From: a bacterium
GTDB lineage: Bacteria > Campylobacterota > Campylobacteria > Campylobacterales > Sulfurovaceae
Assembly: GCA_018822805.1 (NCBI GenBank)
Contig: JAHJJU010000097.1
Span: forward strand, 1 to 64,000
DNA: 64,000 nucleotides
Reading direction: 5' to 3'
Shown here: piece by piece, positions 18,113 to 26,319 of the stretch
Position numbering within the stretch: the stretch's first letter is position 1
Layout: every line of letters begins with the position of its first letter
The notes under the pieces: model-generated
The model's input: the letters and a program-made list of their open reading frames with translations, nothing else
Told to the model about the DNA's origin: nothing
The model's database searches: none
Position numbers and translations under genes: made by a program

Positions 18113-19774
18113 ATGAATAATCATGATGTTATTTCAACCGATGTGCTGATTGTAGGAGGTGGACCTTCCGGTTTAGCCACTGCAATTGAACTTGCCAACA
18201 AGTTAGAGCAAAAAGGGGTGAAAAAGAGAATAATGCTTCTTGAAAAAGGAGCATCAATTGGTTCACATATACTTTCAGGTGCTGTTATACGACCGAAAGT
18301 ATTTAAAGATTTATTAACAACCAAGGAGTATGATGGCATCCCCTTTGACTCAAAAGTCACTACAGATGTTACTGTTAAGTTAAACGATCATTCTCAGATG
18401 GAATTGCCCTTTCATCCACCCTATATGTCAAATGATGGAAACTACATTGCTTCACTGGCACAGGTATGTAAGTATCTAGCCGGTATCGCTGAAAGTAAAG
18501 GGGTAGAGATTTATACCGGATTTGCTGTGGATGATATGCTCTACAATGAAGAGGGTAAGGTAGCTGGCGTTAAAACCAAAGATACAGGGGTTGACCATCA
18601 TGGTGAAAAGCAGAAAAACTATCAAGCAGGAACGGTTGTTGAAGCTGACATTACTGTTTTAGCAGAAGGTACACGGGGAAGCCTTGCTAAAAAAGTGATT
18701 GAACGATTTAATTTGGATTCTGGAAAAAATCCACAAATCTATTCACTTGGTGTTAAAGAGATTTGGAGTGTTCCTGAAGGAAATATTGAAGCTGGTGCTG
18801 TCTATCATACCTTTGGTTATCCATTAAAAGACAAATCAGAGTTTGGTGGTGGATTTATCTATGGACTTAGCGACAACCGAGTGGCTCTTGGTTTGGTGGT
18901 AGGGCTGGATTATGCAGACCCCCGTTTTGATACCCATGCAGCGATGCAGATTTGGAAGACCCATCCCTATGTTTCAAAGTTTTTAGAGGGTGGAAACATT
19001 ATTGAGTTTGGTGCCAAAACACTGCCTGAGGGTGGATGGAACTCTATACCTAAATATTATGAAGATAATCTCATGATAGTGGGTGACAGTGCCGGTTTCT
19101 TAACGACGGCTAGACTCAAAGGAGTACACTTGGCTGTTCGTTCAGGTATCTGTGCAGCTCGAACAGCCATGAGTGCCTTTGAGAAAGGTGATACCGGTAA
19201 AAAAACACTGGCTGAGTATGAAGAGCGTGTCAATAAGAGCTTTATCCACAAAGAGATGTACCCTATTCGAAACATGCGTGCCGTGATGCAAGATGGTATG
19301 CTCCTTGGTGGATTAAAAATGGGCGTACAACTTGTAACAGGGGGAACTTGTCTCTTTGTTCCAAAAGTTCACGCTGATGCTGATGAGACACAAAAGCTCT
19401 CTGAGTATCAAGGTGTTCCGTTTAAAGAGCGTTTTTCAGGAAAATTGGAGTTCGATAAAAAACTCACTTTTGATAAAGTAACCGATGTCTTCTACTCAAA
19501 AGCAATGCATGATGAGCATCAACCGGTTCACTTGGTTGTGAACCATCCTGATGAATTCCAATTATCGAATATCGAAAAGTATGGTCTATCTGAAGAGGCA
19601 TTTTGTCCTGCAGAGGTCTATGAACTCCATATTGACAAAGAGGGTCATAAATCATTACGACTCCATGCTGAAAACTGTGTACACTGTAAAACCTGTGACA
19701 TTAAATCACCAAACGGTGGAATTACTTGGACAACACCTTACGGTGGTGATGGCCCAGAATATAACTATATGTAA
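18113..19774 (+). CDS. Electron transfer flavoprotein:quinone oxidoreductase (ETF-QO)
   Basis: A 553-residue flavo-iron-sulfur protein. It has the FAD motif LIVGGGPSGLATAIELA near residue 10, a second FAD segment (MIVGDSAGFLTT, about residues 322-333), and a C-terminal ferredoxin-like part with four cysteines (about C498, C522, C525, C528; CVHCKTC) for one 4Fe-4S cluster. ETF-QO sits on the cytoplasmic membrane and passes electrons between ETF and quinone. In FixABCX systems the same two parts are separate proteins (FixC and FixX). It lies 14 bases upstream of the fused ETF gene, clearly its partner. No acyl-CoA dehydrogenase is nearby. Confidence 0.93.
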   Translation: MNNHDVISTDVLIVGGGPSGLATAIELANKLEQKGVKKRIMLLEKGASIGSHILSGAVIRPKVFKDLLTTKEYDGIPFDSKVTTDVTVKLNDHSQMELPFHPPYMSNDGNYIASLAQVCKYLAGIAESKGVEIYTGFAVDDMLYNEEGKVAGVKTKDTGVDHHGEKQKNYQAGTVVEADITVLAEGTRGSLAKKVIERFNLDSGKNPQIYSLGVKEIWSVPEGNIEAGAVYHTFGYPLKDKSEFGGGFIYGLSDNRVALGLVVGLDYADPRFDTHAAMQIWKTHPYVSKFLEGGNIIEFGAKTLPEGGWNSIPKYYEDNLMIVGDSAGFLTTARLKGVHLAVRSGICAARTAMSAFEKGDTGKKTLAEYEERVNKSFIHKEMYPIRNMRAVMQDGMLLGGLKMGVQLVTGGTCLFVPKVHADADETQKLSEYQGVPFKERFSGKLEFDKKLTFDKVTDVFYSKAMHDEHQPVHLVVNHPDEFQLSNIEKYGLSEEAFCPAEVYELHIDKEGHKSLRLHAENCVHCKTCDIKSPNGGITWTTPYGGDGPEYNYM

Positions 19775-19788
19775 GAGAAGGAGGAAAT

Positions 19789-21726
19789 ATGGCTTTAACA
19801 ATAATCAGTTTAATGAAACAAGTTCCACTACCATCCGAGATGCGAATGGGTGATGATGGTTTAATGGACAGAACCAAAGCAAAATCAATTATCAATGTTG
19901 ATTGTGGCTACGCCCTTGAAGCCGGTCTTCAAATGAAAAATGACAACCCCGATGCCAAACTTATCGTCTGTTCAATGGGACCTCCTTCTTTTGAAGAGTC
20001 TCTTAAAAAAGCCCTCTCTTTGGGGTATGATGAGGCCTATCTCTTAAGTGACCGACGACTCGGTGGATCAGACACCTATGCGACGGGTTTGGCTATCTCA
20101 ACCATGCTCAAACACTTAGGCTATGGCAAAGGTCTTAACGAAGACTTTATCATCGTAGCAGGTCGTCAAACTTCTGATGGAGATACGGCACATGTTCCTT
20201 CACAAGTGGCTGAAAACATGCACATACCACAAGCAACTTTTATTGAAGTGGCAAACTTGGTTGATGGCAAGATTGAAGCAAAAAGAATCATCGAAGGTGG
20301 GTACCAAATGATGAAACTGCCTCTTCCTTGTGCCCTGTCCTTTACCCCAACAGGTATTAGTCCAAGACGTGCAACCTTATCGGGTGCTGTTAAAGCACGT
20401 AATACTGAAATCACGGTCTTTAATATTGATGATGTCAACCTCAGTGATGAAAATATTGGACTCAGTGGAAGCCCTACCATTGTTGCAAAAGTAGCCAATA
20501 TTAAGAGTGAGCGAGCTCCAATAAAAATGTCTGAAGGACACAATGAATCGGAGTTGGTATCAAGTTTAATTAAAAATCTCAAATCCGGTAAAAACACCAT
20601 TGAAGTCAAAGAGAAAAAAGAGAAAAAAGAGAAAAAAAGACCTGAAGGGTATGAAGAAGTTGACTTTAGAAATGGAGCATCAGGCATCTTAACATGGGCT
20701 GAAGTGGTCAAAGGTCAAATTTCAAGACCATCATTAGAGCTTTTAACACCTGCAAGAGAGCTAGCCAACCAACTTGAAGAGGGAACCAAAGTTGTCACTC
20801 TACTTATTGGTAAAGATATTGGGCATTTGGCACAAGAGTTAATTGCTCATGGTGCTGATGAAGTGGTTGTTGTTGATGATGAGCGATTAGAAGAATATAG
20901 AATTTTACCGTTTGCTTCTATTTTTGAACTGGTCATTAACGATAAAAATCCTGAAATAGCCCTCTTTGCAGCCACCACGGCTGGTCGGGAATTGGCTCCT
21001 AGAATTGGGGTCAAAGTAGATGGTGGAGTAACAGCCGACTGTACAGCTTTAGAGATTGGTGAACACATTGACCGAAAAAATAAAAAGATTTTTGCACCTA
21101 TTTTAGAATCACGACGACCAACCTATGGGGAGTCTAAACTGGCAACCATTTTAGGCTTTGTTTGTCCACAAATTTCGACAGCACGGGCAGGAACATTTGA
21201 AGTACCAACACCTGATGCCAATCGAGAAGGCATCATTACTCACTTTAAACCAGAGCTTAGTGAAGAAAATTTTGTATCAGAAATCATTGAAACCGTTATT
21301 GGAGAGGGTGGGTTACAAAATCTCTTTGAAGCCGATGTGATTGTCTCAGGTGGAAGAGGAACGGTCAGTGATGACATGCAATTGGTTAAAGAGTTGGCAA
21401 CAGCACTCAATGAACAAGGCATTAACGCCGAGTGGGCAAGTAGCCGTCCTGTGGTTGATGAGGGTGTGGCTGAATATGCACGACAAATTGGACAAACGGG
21501 GAAAACGGTACGACCAAAAGTTTATGTTGCTATTGGTATCTCAGGTGCTGTTCAACATATTGCCGGAATGAAAGAGGCTGAAACCATTGTTGCCATTAAC
21601 TCCAATGCCAAAGAGAGCATTTTTGCCAATGCTGATTTTGGAATTGTAGGTGAGTATCAAGATGTGGTACCTGAACTGATAGAAAAAGTGAAAGGTGGAT
21701 TTACCTTTGGACTTGAGGTAAAATAG
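19789..21726 (+). CDS. Fused electron transfer flavoprotein, EtfB-EtfA single chain
   Basis: A 645-residue protein joining EtfB (about residues 1-260) and EtfA (about 290-645) through a Lys/Glu-rich linker (KEKKEKKEKKRPEG). ETFs are normally two genes. The beta part has VCSMGPPSFEESLKKAL, LLSDRRLGGSDTYATG and GRQTSDGDTAHV, which resemble NADH-binding, bifurcating-type EtfB rather than the AMP-binding mitochondrial type. The alpha part has CPQISTARAGTF and the C-terminal FAD site (GGRGTVSDD, SSRPVVDEG, GISGAVQH). It should receive electrons from a dehydrogenase or NADH and pass them to the adjacent ETF-QO. The ribosome binding site AAGGAGG is strong. Confidence 0.93.
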   Translation: MALTIISLMKQVPLPSEMRMGDDGLMDRTKAKSIINVDCGYALEAGLQMKNDNPDAKLIVCSMGPPSFEESLKKALSLGYDEAYLLSDRRLGGSDTYATGLAISTMLKHLGYGKGLNEDFIIVAGRQTSDGDTAHVPSQVAENMHIPQATFIEVANLVDGKIEAKRIIEGGYQMMKLPLPCALSFTPTGISPRRATLSGAVKARNTEITVFNIDDVNLSDENIGLSGSPTIVAKVANIKSERAPIKMSEGHNESELVSSLIKNLKSGKNTIEVKEKKEKKEKKRPEGYEEVDFRNGASGILTWAEVVKGQISRPSLELLTPARELANQLEEGTKVVTLLIGKDIGHLAQELIAHGADEVVVVDDERLEEYRILPFASIFELVINDKNPEIALFAATTAGRELAPRIGVKVDGGVTADCTALEIGEHIDRKNKKIFAPILESRRPTYGESKLATILGFVCPQISTARAGTFEVPTPDANREGIITHFKPELSEENFVSEIIETVIGEGGLQNLFEADVIVSGGRGTVSDDMQLVKELATALNEQGINAEWASSRPVVDEGVAEYARQIGQTGKTVRPKVYVAIGISGAVQHIAGMKEAETIVAINSNAKESIFANADFGIVGEYQDVVPELIEKVKGGFTFGLEVK

Positions 21727-21735
21727 ATAATCGGT

Positions 21736-21764
21736 ATCGAATGGCATACTTGATGCCATTCGAT
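21736..21764. terminator. Hairpin after the fused ETF gene
   Basis: A perfect 12-bp stem, ATCGAATGGCAT with ATGCCATTCGAT around ACTTG, lies 9 bases after the stop codon. It probably ends the ETF-QO/ETF transcript, although no long T-run follows. Confidence 0.6.
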
Positions 21765-21891
21765 GGTTTAAATTCACTTAAAAAATAATAACTTTTACAC
21801 AACTGCCCTATGTTACGCTATAAATAGTAACATACTTACATAGCATTAAAGTAGCATTAGATAAAATAAAATCAAAAAAAGGAGATTATAG

Positions 21892-22836
21892 ATGGTCGGT
21901 AGAAAAGTAGCAATTGTAGGAGCAGGTGCCGTGGGTGCCAGTGCAGCATATGCGTTAGCATTAAGTGGAACATGTCATGAGATCTTGCTTTATGATATCG
22001 TTCCGGAGGTCGCCATAGGAAAAGCAATAGACATTGCACAATCAACCAACTACTCTCCTAGAGGTACGGTGGTTCGAGCAGCAGTCAAACCTGAAGATTT
22101 AAAAGATTGTGATGTTGTCGTGATTACAGCAGGAGTACCACGAAGAAAAGAGATGACCCGTGCCGATTTATTGAACATTAATGCCGGTATCGTAAAAGAG
22201 GTTTCAGGATACATTAAAACCTATTCTCCTAATGCTGTAATTCTCTGTGTCTCTAATCCTTTGGATGTAATGACCTATGTGGTACACCAAGTAACGGGTT
22301 GGGAAAGAAACCGAATTATTGGAATGGGTGGAGCTTTAGACAGCTCACGGATGGCATATCAAATTTACCAAAAAACAGGATTTGGTGCAGCACAAGTCCG
22401 AGCCATGGTGATTGGTGATCACGGTGAAAACATGATTCCTTATCCGGAAATCACCAATGTTGGTGGGGTACCTCTTTCACAAATTATCTCAAAAGAAGAC
22501 ATGGATGACATTGTTGCCAAAACCAAAGATGGTGGTGCAGAAATTGTCAAATATCTGAAAACTTCTGCCTTTTATGCTCCGGGTCGTGCCATTTCAGCCA
22601 TGGTTGAATCGATTTTGAGTGATGAAGAAAAAGTCATCCCAAGTTGTGCGATGCTCGATGGTGAATATGGCTACAGCGATGTCACGGTAGGTGTACCTTG
22701 TGTTATCGGTGCCAATGGTATCAGAAAAATCATTGAACTTGAATTTGATGAAGCAACCAAAGCAAAATTTGCAAAATCAGTTGCATCCATCAAGGAAAAT
22801 ATTGCCATCTTAAGAGATGGTGGATTTTTTGATTAA
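21892..22836 (+). CDS. Malate dehydrogenase-family enzyme (paralogue 2)
   Basis: A 314-residue LDH/MDH-fold protein with the nucleotide motif IVGAGAVGASAAYAL and an Asp in LLYDIVPEV that predicts NAD specificity. It has NPLDVMTYVV and the catalytic His in GDHGENMIPY. The mobile substrate loop reads PRRKEMTRADL: the MDH arginines are kept, but the usual PGM is replaced. It is closer to paralogue 3 than to paralogue 1. A malate/oxaloacetate role is most likely; another 2-hydroxy acid cannot be excluded. It lies between ETF and mdh3, has AAAGGAG upstream, and is followed by a good terminator. Confidence 0.88.
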   Translation: MVGRKVAIVGAGAVGASAAYALALSGTCHEILLYDIVPEVAIGKAIDIAQSTNYSPRGTVVRAAVKPEDLKDCDVVVITAGVPRRKEMTRADLLNINAGIVKEVSGYIKTYSPNAVILCVSNPLDVMTYVVHQVTGWERNRIIGMGGALDSSRMAYQIYQKTGFGAAQVRAMVIGDHGENMIPYPEITNVGGVPLSQIISKEDMDDIVAKTKDGGAEIVKYLKTSAFYAPGRAISAMVESILSDEEKVIPSCAMLDGEYGYSDVTVGVPCVIGANGIRKIIELEFDEATKAKFAKSVASIKENIAILRDGGFFD

Positions 22837-22851
22837 AAAACAGCTCTTGAT

Positions 22852-22886
22852 ATAGCTTGAGATTAACTCAAGCTATGCTCTTTTTT
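22852..22886 (+). terminator. Rho-independent terminator of mdh paralogue 2
   Basis: A 10-bp stem ATAGCTTGAG/CTCAAGCTAT with an ATTAA loop is followed by GCTC and six Ts, 16 bases after the stop codon. This is the clearest intrinsic terminator in the block. Confidence 0.85.
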
Positions 22887-23034
22887 AAATATGGGCTATT
22901 TTCTCTCCCCTCATAACTTTAATTTCCATAAAAAACATTAAACTCTTACTATAACTAAGTTAAATAGTATAAACTTCCTAAAACTTATAAGAGAAAGAAT
23001 GATACTATTTCTTAAACTTTTACAACTGTTTAAT

Positions 23035-23056
23035 AAGTACCAGACCATAATAAATG
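23035..23056. repeat. Half copy of the 13.65-kb palindrome
   Basis: AAGTACCAGACC followed by ATAATAAATG matches the left arm of the palindrome at 13652-13698 at 21 of 22 positions; no right arm follows. It lies in the leader of mdh paralogue 3 and supplies an upstream ATG (23054) in frame with it. Confidence 0.75.
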
Positions 23057-23083
23057 GCATATTTTAATTTTAAAGGCATAATT

Positions 23084-24028
23084 ATGAGAGAACGAAAAGT
23101 AGGAATTATTGGTGCCGGTTCAGTAGGGGCAACAGCAGCGTACAGTTTAAGTATGATGGGAACTTGTAAAGAGATTGTTCTTTTTGACATTGTCAAAGGA
23201 ATTGCGCAAGGTAAAGCCATAGATATAGAACAATCAACCCATTATGCACCACAAAGAACCATCATAACAGCTGCTCAAACTCCTGCTGATATCAAAGACT
23301 GTGACATAGTAGTGATTACAGCCGGTGTACCACGTACAGGGGACATGACACGAGCAGACCTTTTGATGATAAATGCAAAAATTATGAAATTGGTTGTAGA
23401 AGATGTAAAAATCTACTCTCCAAATACTGTTATTATCTGTGTTTCAAATCCTTTGGATGTCATGACGTATCTCATTCATAAACTAACGGGCTGGGAAAGC
23501 AACCGAATCATCGGTATGGCCGGAGCCTTAGATGGCTCACGCATGGCGTATCAGATTTATAAAAAACTGGGTTATGGTGCCGGTCAAATAGGTACACTGG
23601 TCATTGGTGACCATGGGCAAAACATGATACCCCTGCCACAACAAGTTAAAGTGGGTTCTGTTCCAACCACCGATGTTTTAAGCCGAGAAGATATGGAAGA
23701 GATTATTGAACGTACCAAAAATGGTGGAGCTGAGATTGTAAAACATTTGGGAACATCAAGCTATTACGGGCCAGGACGTGCTGTTGCCTTTATGGTTGAA
23801 GCGATTTTAAATGACACACAAACGGTGGTTGCTTCATCCGTACTGCTGAATGGTGAATATGGTTACTCCGATGTTTGTGTTGGTGTGCCTGTGGTACTTG
23901 GGCGTCATGGTGTCGAGAAAATTATTGAAATCTCTTTAGACAAAGAGACCCAAACAAAATTTAAAAAATCGGTTGAGAGTATTCAAGAAGGTATTCATAT
24001 TCTTAACAACAATGGATTATTTGAGTAG
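23084..24028 (+). CDS. Malate dehydrogenase-family enzyme (paralogue 3)
   Basis: About 314 residues, starting MRERKVGIIGAGSVGA. It is an LDH/MDH-fold enzyme with Asp in VLFDIVKG (NAD-type), the substrate loop PRTGDMTRADL, NPLDVMTYLI and the active-site His in GDHGQNMIPL. An ATG 30 bases upstream comes from a dispersed repeat, whereas 23084 has AAAGG at proper distance, so I chose 23084. Its similarity to paralogue 2 along the whole length points to an in-place duplication. It is followed by a hairpin and then the fumarase genes, in keeping with a malate-fumarate pathway. Confidence 0.88.
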   Translation: MRERKVGIIGAGSVGATAAYSLSMMGTCKEIVLFDIVKGIAQGKAIDIEQSTHYAPQRTIITAAQTPADIKDCDIVVITAGVPRTGDMTRADLLMINAKIMKLVVEDVKIYSPNTVIICVSNPLDVMTYLIHKLTGWESNRIIGMAGALDGSRMAYQIYKKLGYGAGQIGTLVIGDHGQNMIPLPQQVKVGSVPTTDVLSREDMEEIIERTKNGGAEIVKHLGTSSYYGPGRAVAFMVEAILNDTQTVVASSVLLNGEYGYSDVCVGVPVVLGRHGVEKIIEISLDKETQTKFKKSVESIQEGIHILNNNGLFE

Positions 24029-24062
24029 TATTTGTGGGAACCCTCTTCCCACGCTACAAATA
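24029..24062. terminator. Imperfect hairpin after mdh paralogue 3
   Basis: TATTTGTGGGAA pairs with TTCCCAC and ACAAATA, with a GCT bulge, directly after the stop codon. The TGGGAA/TTCCCA core resembles other hairpins at 16.8 and 48.6 kb, so it may be a small dispersed palindrome acting as a terminator. Confidence 0.5.
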
Positions 24063-24100
24063 TTCCCATTATAACCAACCTTTATAACTCCCCCTATTCC

Positions 24101-24134
24101 ATTCATACACTCTTAACAGCTCAAACAGTACACT
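24101..24134 (+). promoter_or_regulatory. Probable fumarase promoter with direct repeat
   Basis: ATTCAT-N5-CTTAAC-N11-TACACT. It is the same hexamer type as the efflux promoters at 26.9, 29.9 and 33.0 kb, but with 11 instead of 10 bases before the -10. The predicted transcription start lies about 20 bases before the fumarase alpha ATG. Confidence 0.4.
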
Positions 24135-24161
24135 ATAGTCAATATTTAAACAGGAGCTTTT

Positions 24162-25013
24162 ATGAGAGAAATTGAATTTGACGTTGTCGTCAAAGCCGTT
24201 AAAGACATGATCATGCATTGTGGTACCGATTTACCACAAGATACCTATGATGCACTGGAAACAGCCATGGAAAATGAAAAATCACCCGTGAGTAAAGAGG
24301 TGATTCGCCAAATACTTGAAAATGCCAACATTGCCAAAGATGAAAAAAGACCCCTCTGCCAAGATACAGGTTTGGCCGTATTTTTTGTCAATGTGGGTGA
24401 AGAGGTACGTATTAACGGTGGTCTTTTACGAGATGCCATTAACAAAGGAACAGCACAAGGTTATGAAGAGGGTTACTTAAGAGCTTCTACCTGTGAACCA
24501 TTTAGCCGTGCCAACCTCAAAGATACCGTAGGGTACAATCTTCCTGCTATTATTCACTTTGACATTGTGGCTGGTGATAAAATCGACATCGAATACGCTG
24601 CCAAAGGTGGTGGATCGGAAAATGTATCGCGTGCAAGAGTCTTCCCACCTGCTGCCGGTAAAGATGGAATTGTTGCCTATGTAAAAGAAGTGATCTCTGA
24701 TGCAGGTGGAAACCCTTGTCCTCCGATAACGGTGGGTGTAGGAATTGGTGGAACCTTTGAAAAAGCATGTATCTCATCGAAACATGCCCTCTTTAGAAAC
24801 TTAGAAACCAAAAACCCTGACCCGGAGATGGCTGAACTAGAAGAGCGTATGTTAACCGAGATCAATAACTTGGGTATCGGTGCCATGGGTATGGGTGGAA
24901 CCAAAACAGCGTTGGCTGTTCATATTGAGTCAAATCCTTGTCACATTGCGTCACTTCCTGTTTCGGTTAACGTTCAGTGTCACAGTTCACGACATACACA
25001 CATTACCATATAA
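24162..25013 (+). CDS. Class I fumarate hydratase, alpha subunit
   Basis: A 283-residue protein of the TtdA/FumA N-terminal family, an oxygen-sensitive 4Fe-4S hydratase converting fumarate and malate. Cluster-ligand regions are visible in RPLCQDTGLAVFF (about residues 64-76), STCEPF and GGNPCPPITVGVG. The beta subunit follows after 9 bases. Two-subunit class I fumarases are usual in anaerobes and microaerophiles with reductive or branched TCA cycles. L(+)-tartrate dehydratase is the main alternative, but the malate dehydrogenase neighbours favour fumarase. AGGAG precedes the start. Confidence 0.9.
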   Translation: MREIEFDVVVKAVKDMIMHCGTDLPQDTYDALETAMENEKSPVSKEVIRQILENANIAKDEKRPLCQDTGLAVFFVNVGEEVRINGGLLRDAINKGTAQGYEEGYLRASTCEPFSRANLKDTVGYNLPAIIHFDIVAGDKIDIEYAAKGGGSENVSRARVFPPAAGKDGIVAYVKEVISDAGGNPCPPITVGVGIGGTFEKACISSKHALFRNLETKNPDPEMAELEERMLTEINNLGIGAMGMGGTKTALAVHIESNPCHIASLPVSVNVQCHSSRHTHITI

Positions 25014-25022
25014 GGAAAAGCC

Positions 25023-25580
25023 ATGGCAACCTATACATTAACAACCCCACTCACTTCTGAAGACACTAAAAAGTTGGTAGCCGGTGACACGGTACTCCTA
25101 AACGGAACCATCTATACAGCAAGAGATGCAGCCCATAAAAAATTGGTCGACCTTATTGAAGCTGGGGAAGAGCTTCCTTTTGATTTAGAGGGTTCAATCA
25201 TCTATTTTGTTGGACCTACCCCTCCTAAACCGGGTGACCCTATCGGAAGTGCCGGACCTACCACCTCCTACCGAATGGATACCTATTCTCCTACCATGCT
25301 CAAAAATGGTTCAAAAGGTATGATAGGCAAAGGAAACCGAAACCAAGCTGTAAAAGATGCTTGTGTGGAATACGATGGAATCTATTTTGGTGCCACAGGT
25401 GGTGCAGGTGCACTGCTTGGTAAACAGATTCGTTCTGCCGAAGTCATCGCCTACCCAGAGTTAGGACCTGAGGCTGTACGAAAAATTACGGTTGAAAACT
25501 TTCCTGTAACCGTTGTAAACGACACCAAAGGTAATGACCTTTATCAGATGGGTCGTGAACAGTATGAGGTGAAAAGCTAA
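25023..25580 (+). CDS. Class I fumarate hydratase, beta subunit
   Basis: A 185-residue protein matching the C-terminal domain of class I fumarase (FumA C-terminus/TtdB). It has the signature PTPPKPGDPIGSAGPTTSYRMD (residues about 60-81, abbreviated family motif PxPxGxxxGSAGPTT) and GKGNRN. It forms the catalytic heterodimer or tetramer with the alpha subunit and supplies part of the substrate site. The gene is translationally close to alpha (AAGGAAAAGCC before ATG). The first of three covarying hairpins lies just after its stop. Confidence 0.9.
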   Translation: MATYTLTTPLTSEDTKKLVAGDTVLLNGTIYTARDAAHKKLVDLIEAGEELPFDLEGSIIYFVGPTPPKPGDPIGSAGPTTSYRMDTYSPTMLKNGSKGMIGKGNRNQAVKDACVEYDGIYFGATGGAGALLGKQIRSAEVIAYPELGPEAVRKITVENFPVTVVNDTKGNDLYQMGREQYEVKS

Positions 25581-25593
25581 ATCATCCATTAAA

Positions 25594-25800
25594 GGGTAGA
25601 GACATGGCTCTACCCCTACATACCCTTGACTCGATGATATTACAATATGACCCGATTTTTAGGGGGATTTTATACACAACAAACATTAATTTTATGCGAA
25701 CAAAGGGCAGAGACACGGCTCTGCCCCTACGGGTTCAATAGGTTGTAAAGATTTTTTAACCTATGCGACCTGTAGGGGTCAAGCCATGTCTTGACCCTTT
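25594..25800. repeat. Three covarying hairpin repeats
   Basis: Copy 1 (25594-25620, +) has stem GGGTAGAG/CTCTACCC, copy 2 (25705-25730, +) GGGCAGAG/CTCTGCCC, and copy 3 (25771-25800, -) GGGTCAAG/CTTGACCC. All share the loop ACAYGG and the 3' flank CCTAC. Stem differences are always paired changes. The first copy probably serves as the fumarase terminator. Confidence 0.85.
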
Positions 25801-26009
25801 GCCCGACATGTTAACGAATTTGAATTTGAATGTTTGAATGTTTTTTTTGATGGGGATATTTTTAAATGTAGCTAGAAAAATAAGAAAATAAGGAAAATAA
25901 GGGTCAGGTGAACGTAATCTATGAGAAAGTAGTACGAAACTACAATCTTATAGATTGATGCCATCATATCTTGAGTTAACATAGATAAAAATTTAAATTT
26001 GCAACAGAC

Positions 26010-26189
26010 CTAAACCGTCTGACTGCTATCACTATGACGCTTCTTCCCTCGTCCCAAAGCTGGGCTTTTGGACGAGGGAATTCTTGCTCTTCTTGCTATA
26101 TTCTGTGCTGTTGTCTGTTTTCTTACTATGGCTTCCAACGTTTCTTTTTCTTCTAGTCTTAGTTCTATTTTATATTTTTTTGATGTCAT
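26010..26189 (-). pseudogene. N-terminal remnant of an IS630-family transposase
   Basis: A 59-codon frame starting MTSKKYKIELRLEEKETLEA. It continues as IVRKQTTAQNIARRARI, the typical N-terminal helix-turn-helix start of IS630-type transposases. After about residue 37 the match stops at the hairpin 26044-26080 and the frame runs to a stop through unrelated sequence. The catalytic DDE domain is missing, so this is a decayed or truncated element. Neither terminal repeats nor a target-site duplication could be identified. Confidence 0.7.
26044..26080. repeat. Strong hairpin interrupting the transposase remnant
   Basis: A stem of 9 perfect pairs (CCCTCGTCC/GGACGAGGG), extended outwards by two A-T pairs and inwards by AAAGC/GCTTT after one mismatch, around a TGG loop. 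It sits exactly where similarity to the transposase ends. It looks like an inserted palindromic repeat rather than a terminator. Confidence 0.65.
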
Positions 26190-26319
26190 TTTTTATTGGC
26201 ATTATATACTATTTTGGGGGGGTTAGTTGGTTTTAGGGGTACTAGGATGTAAAATTTATGCTGTTATATTTTTCATATTGTAATGTTATAATAAAAATAA
26301 AATATTACAAGTGATTTTT

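Larger units (their letters stand above)
25801..26319. other. Gene-poor junction with transposase remnant
   Basis: This stretch separates the metabolic block from the accessory region. It contains GGGTCAGGTG near 25901 (similar to one end of the 13.65-kb palindrome), a strong hairpin at 26044-26080, an IS630-like transposase fragment on the minus strand (26010-26189), and a G-rich run near 26215. I see no intact gene in it. Confidence 0.6.

Noticed and set aside
20166-20711. 181-codon minus-strand frame inside the ETF gene
   Set aside because: Antisense shadow of a well-supported gene with clear domain motifs.
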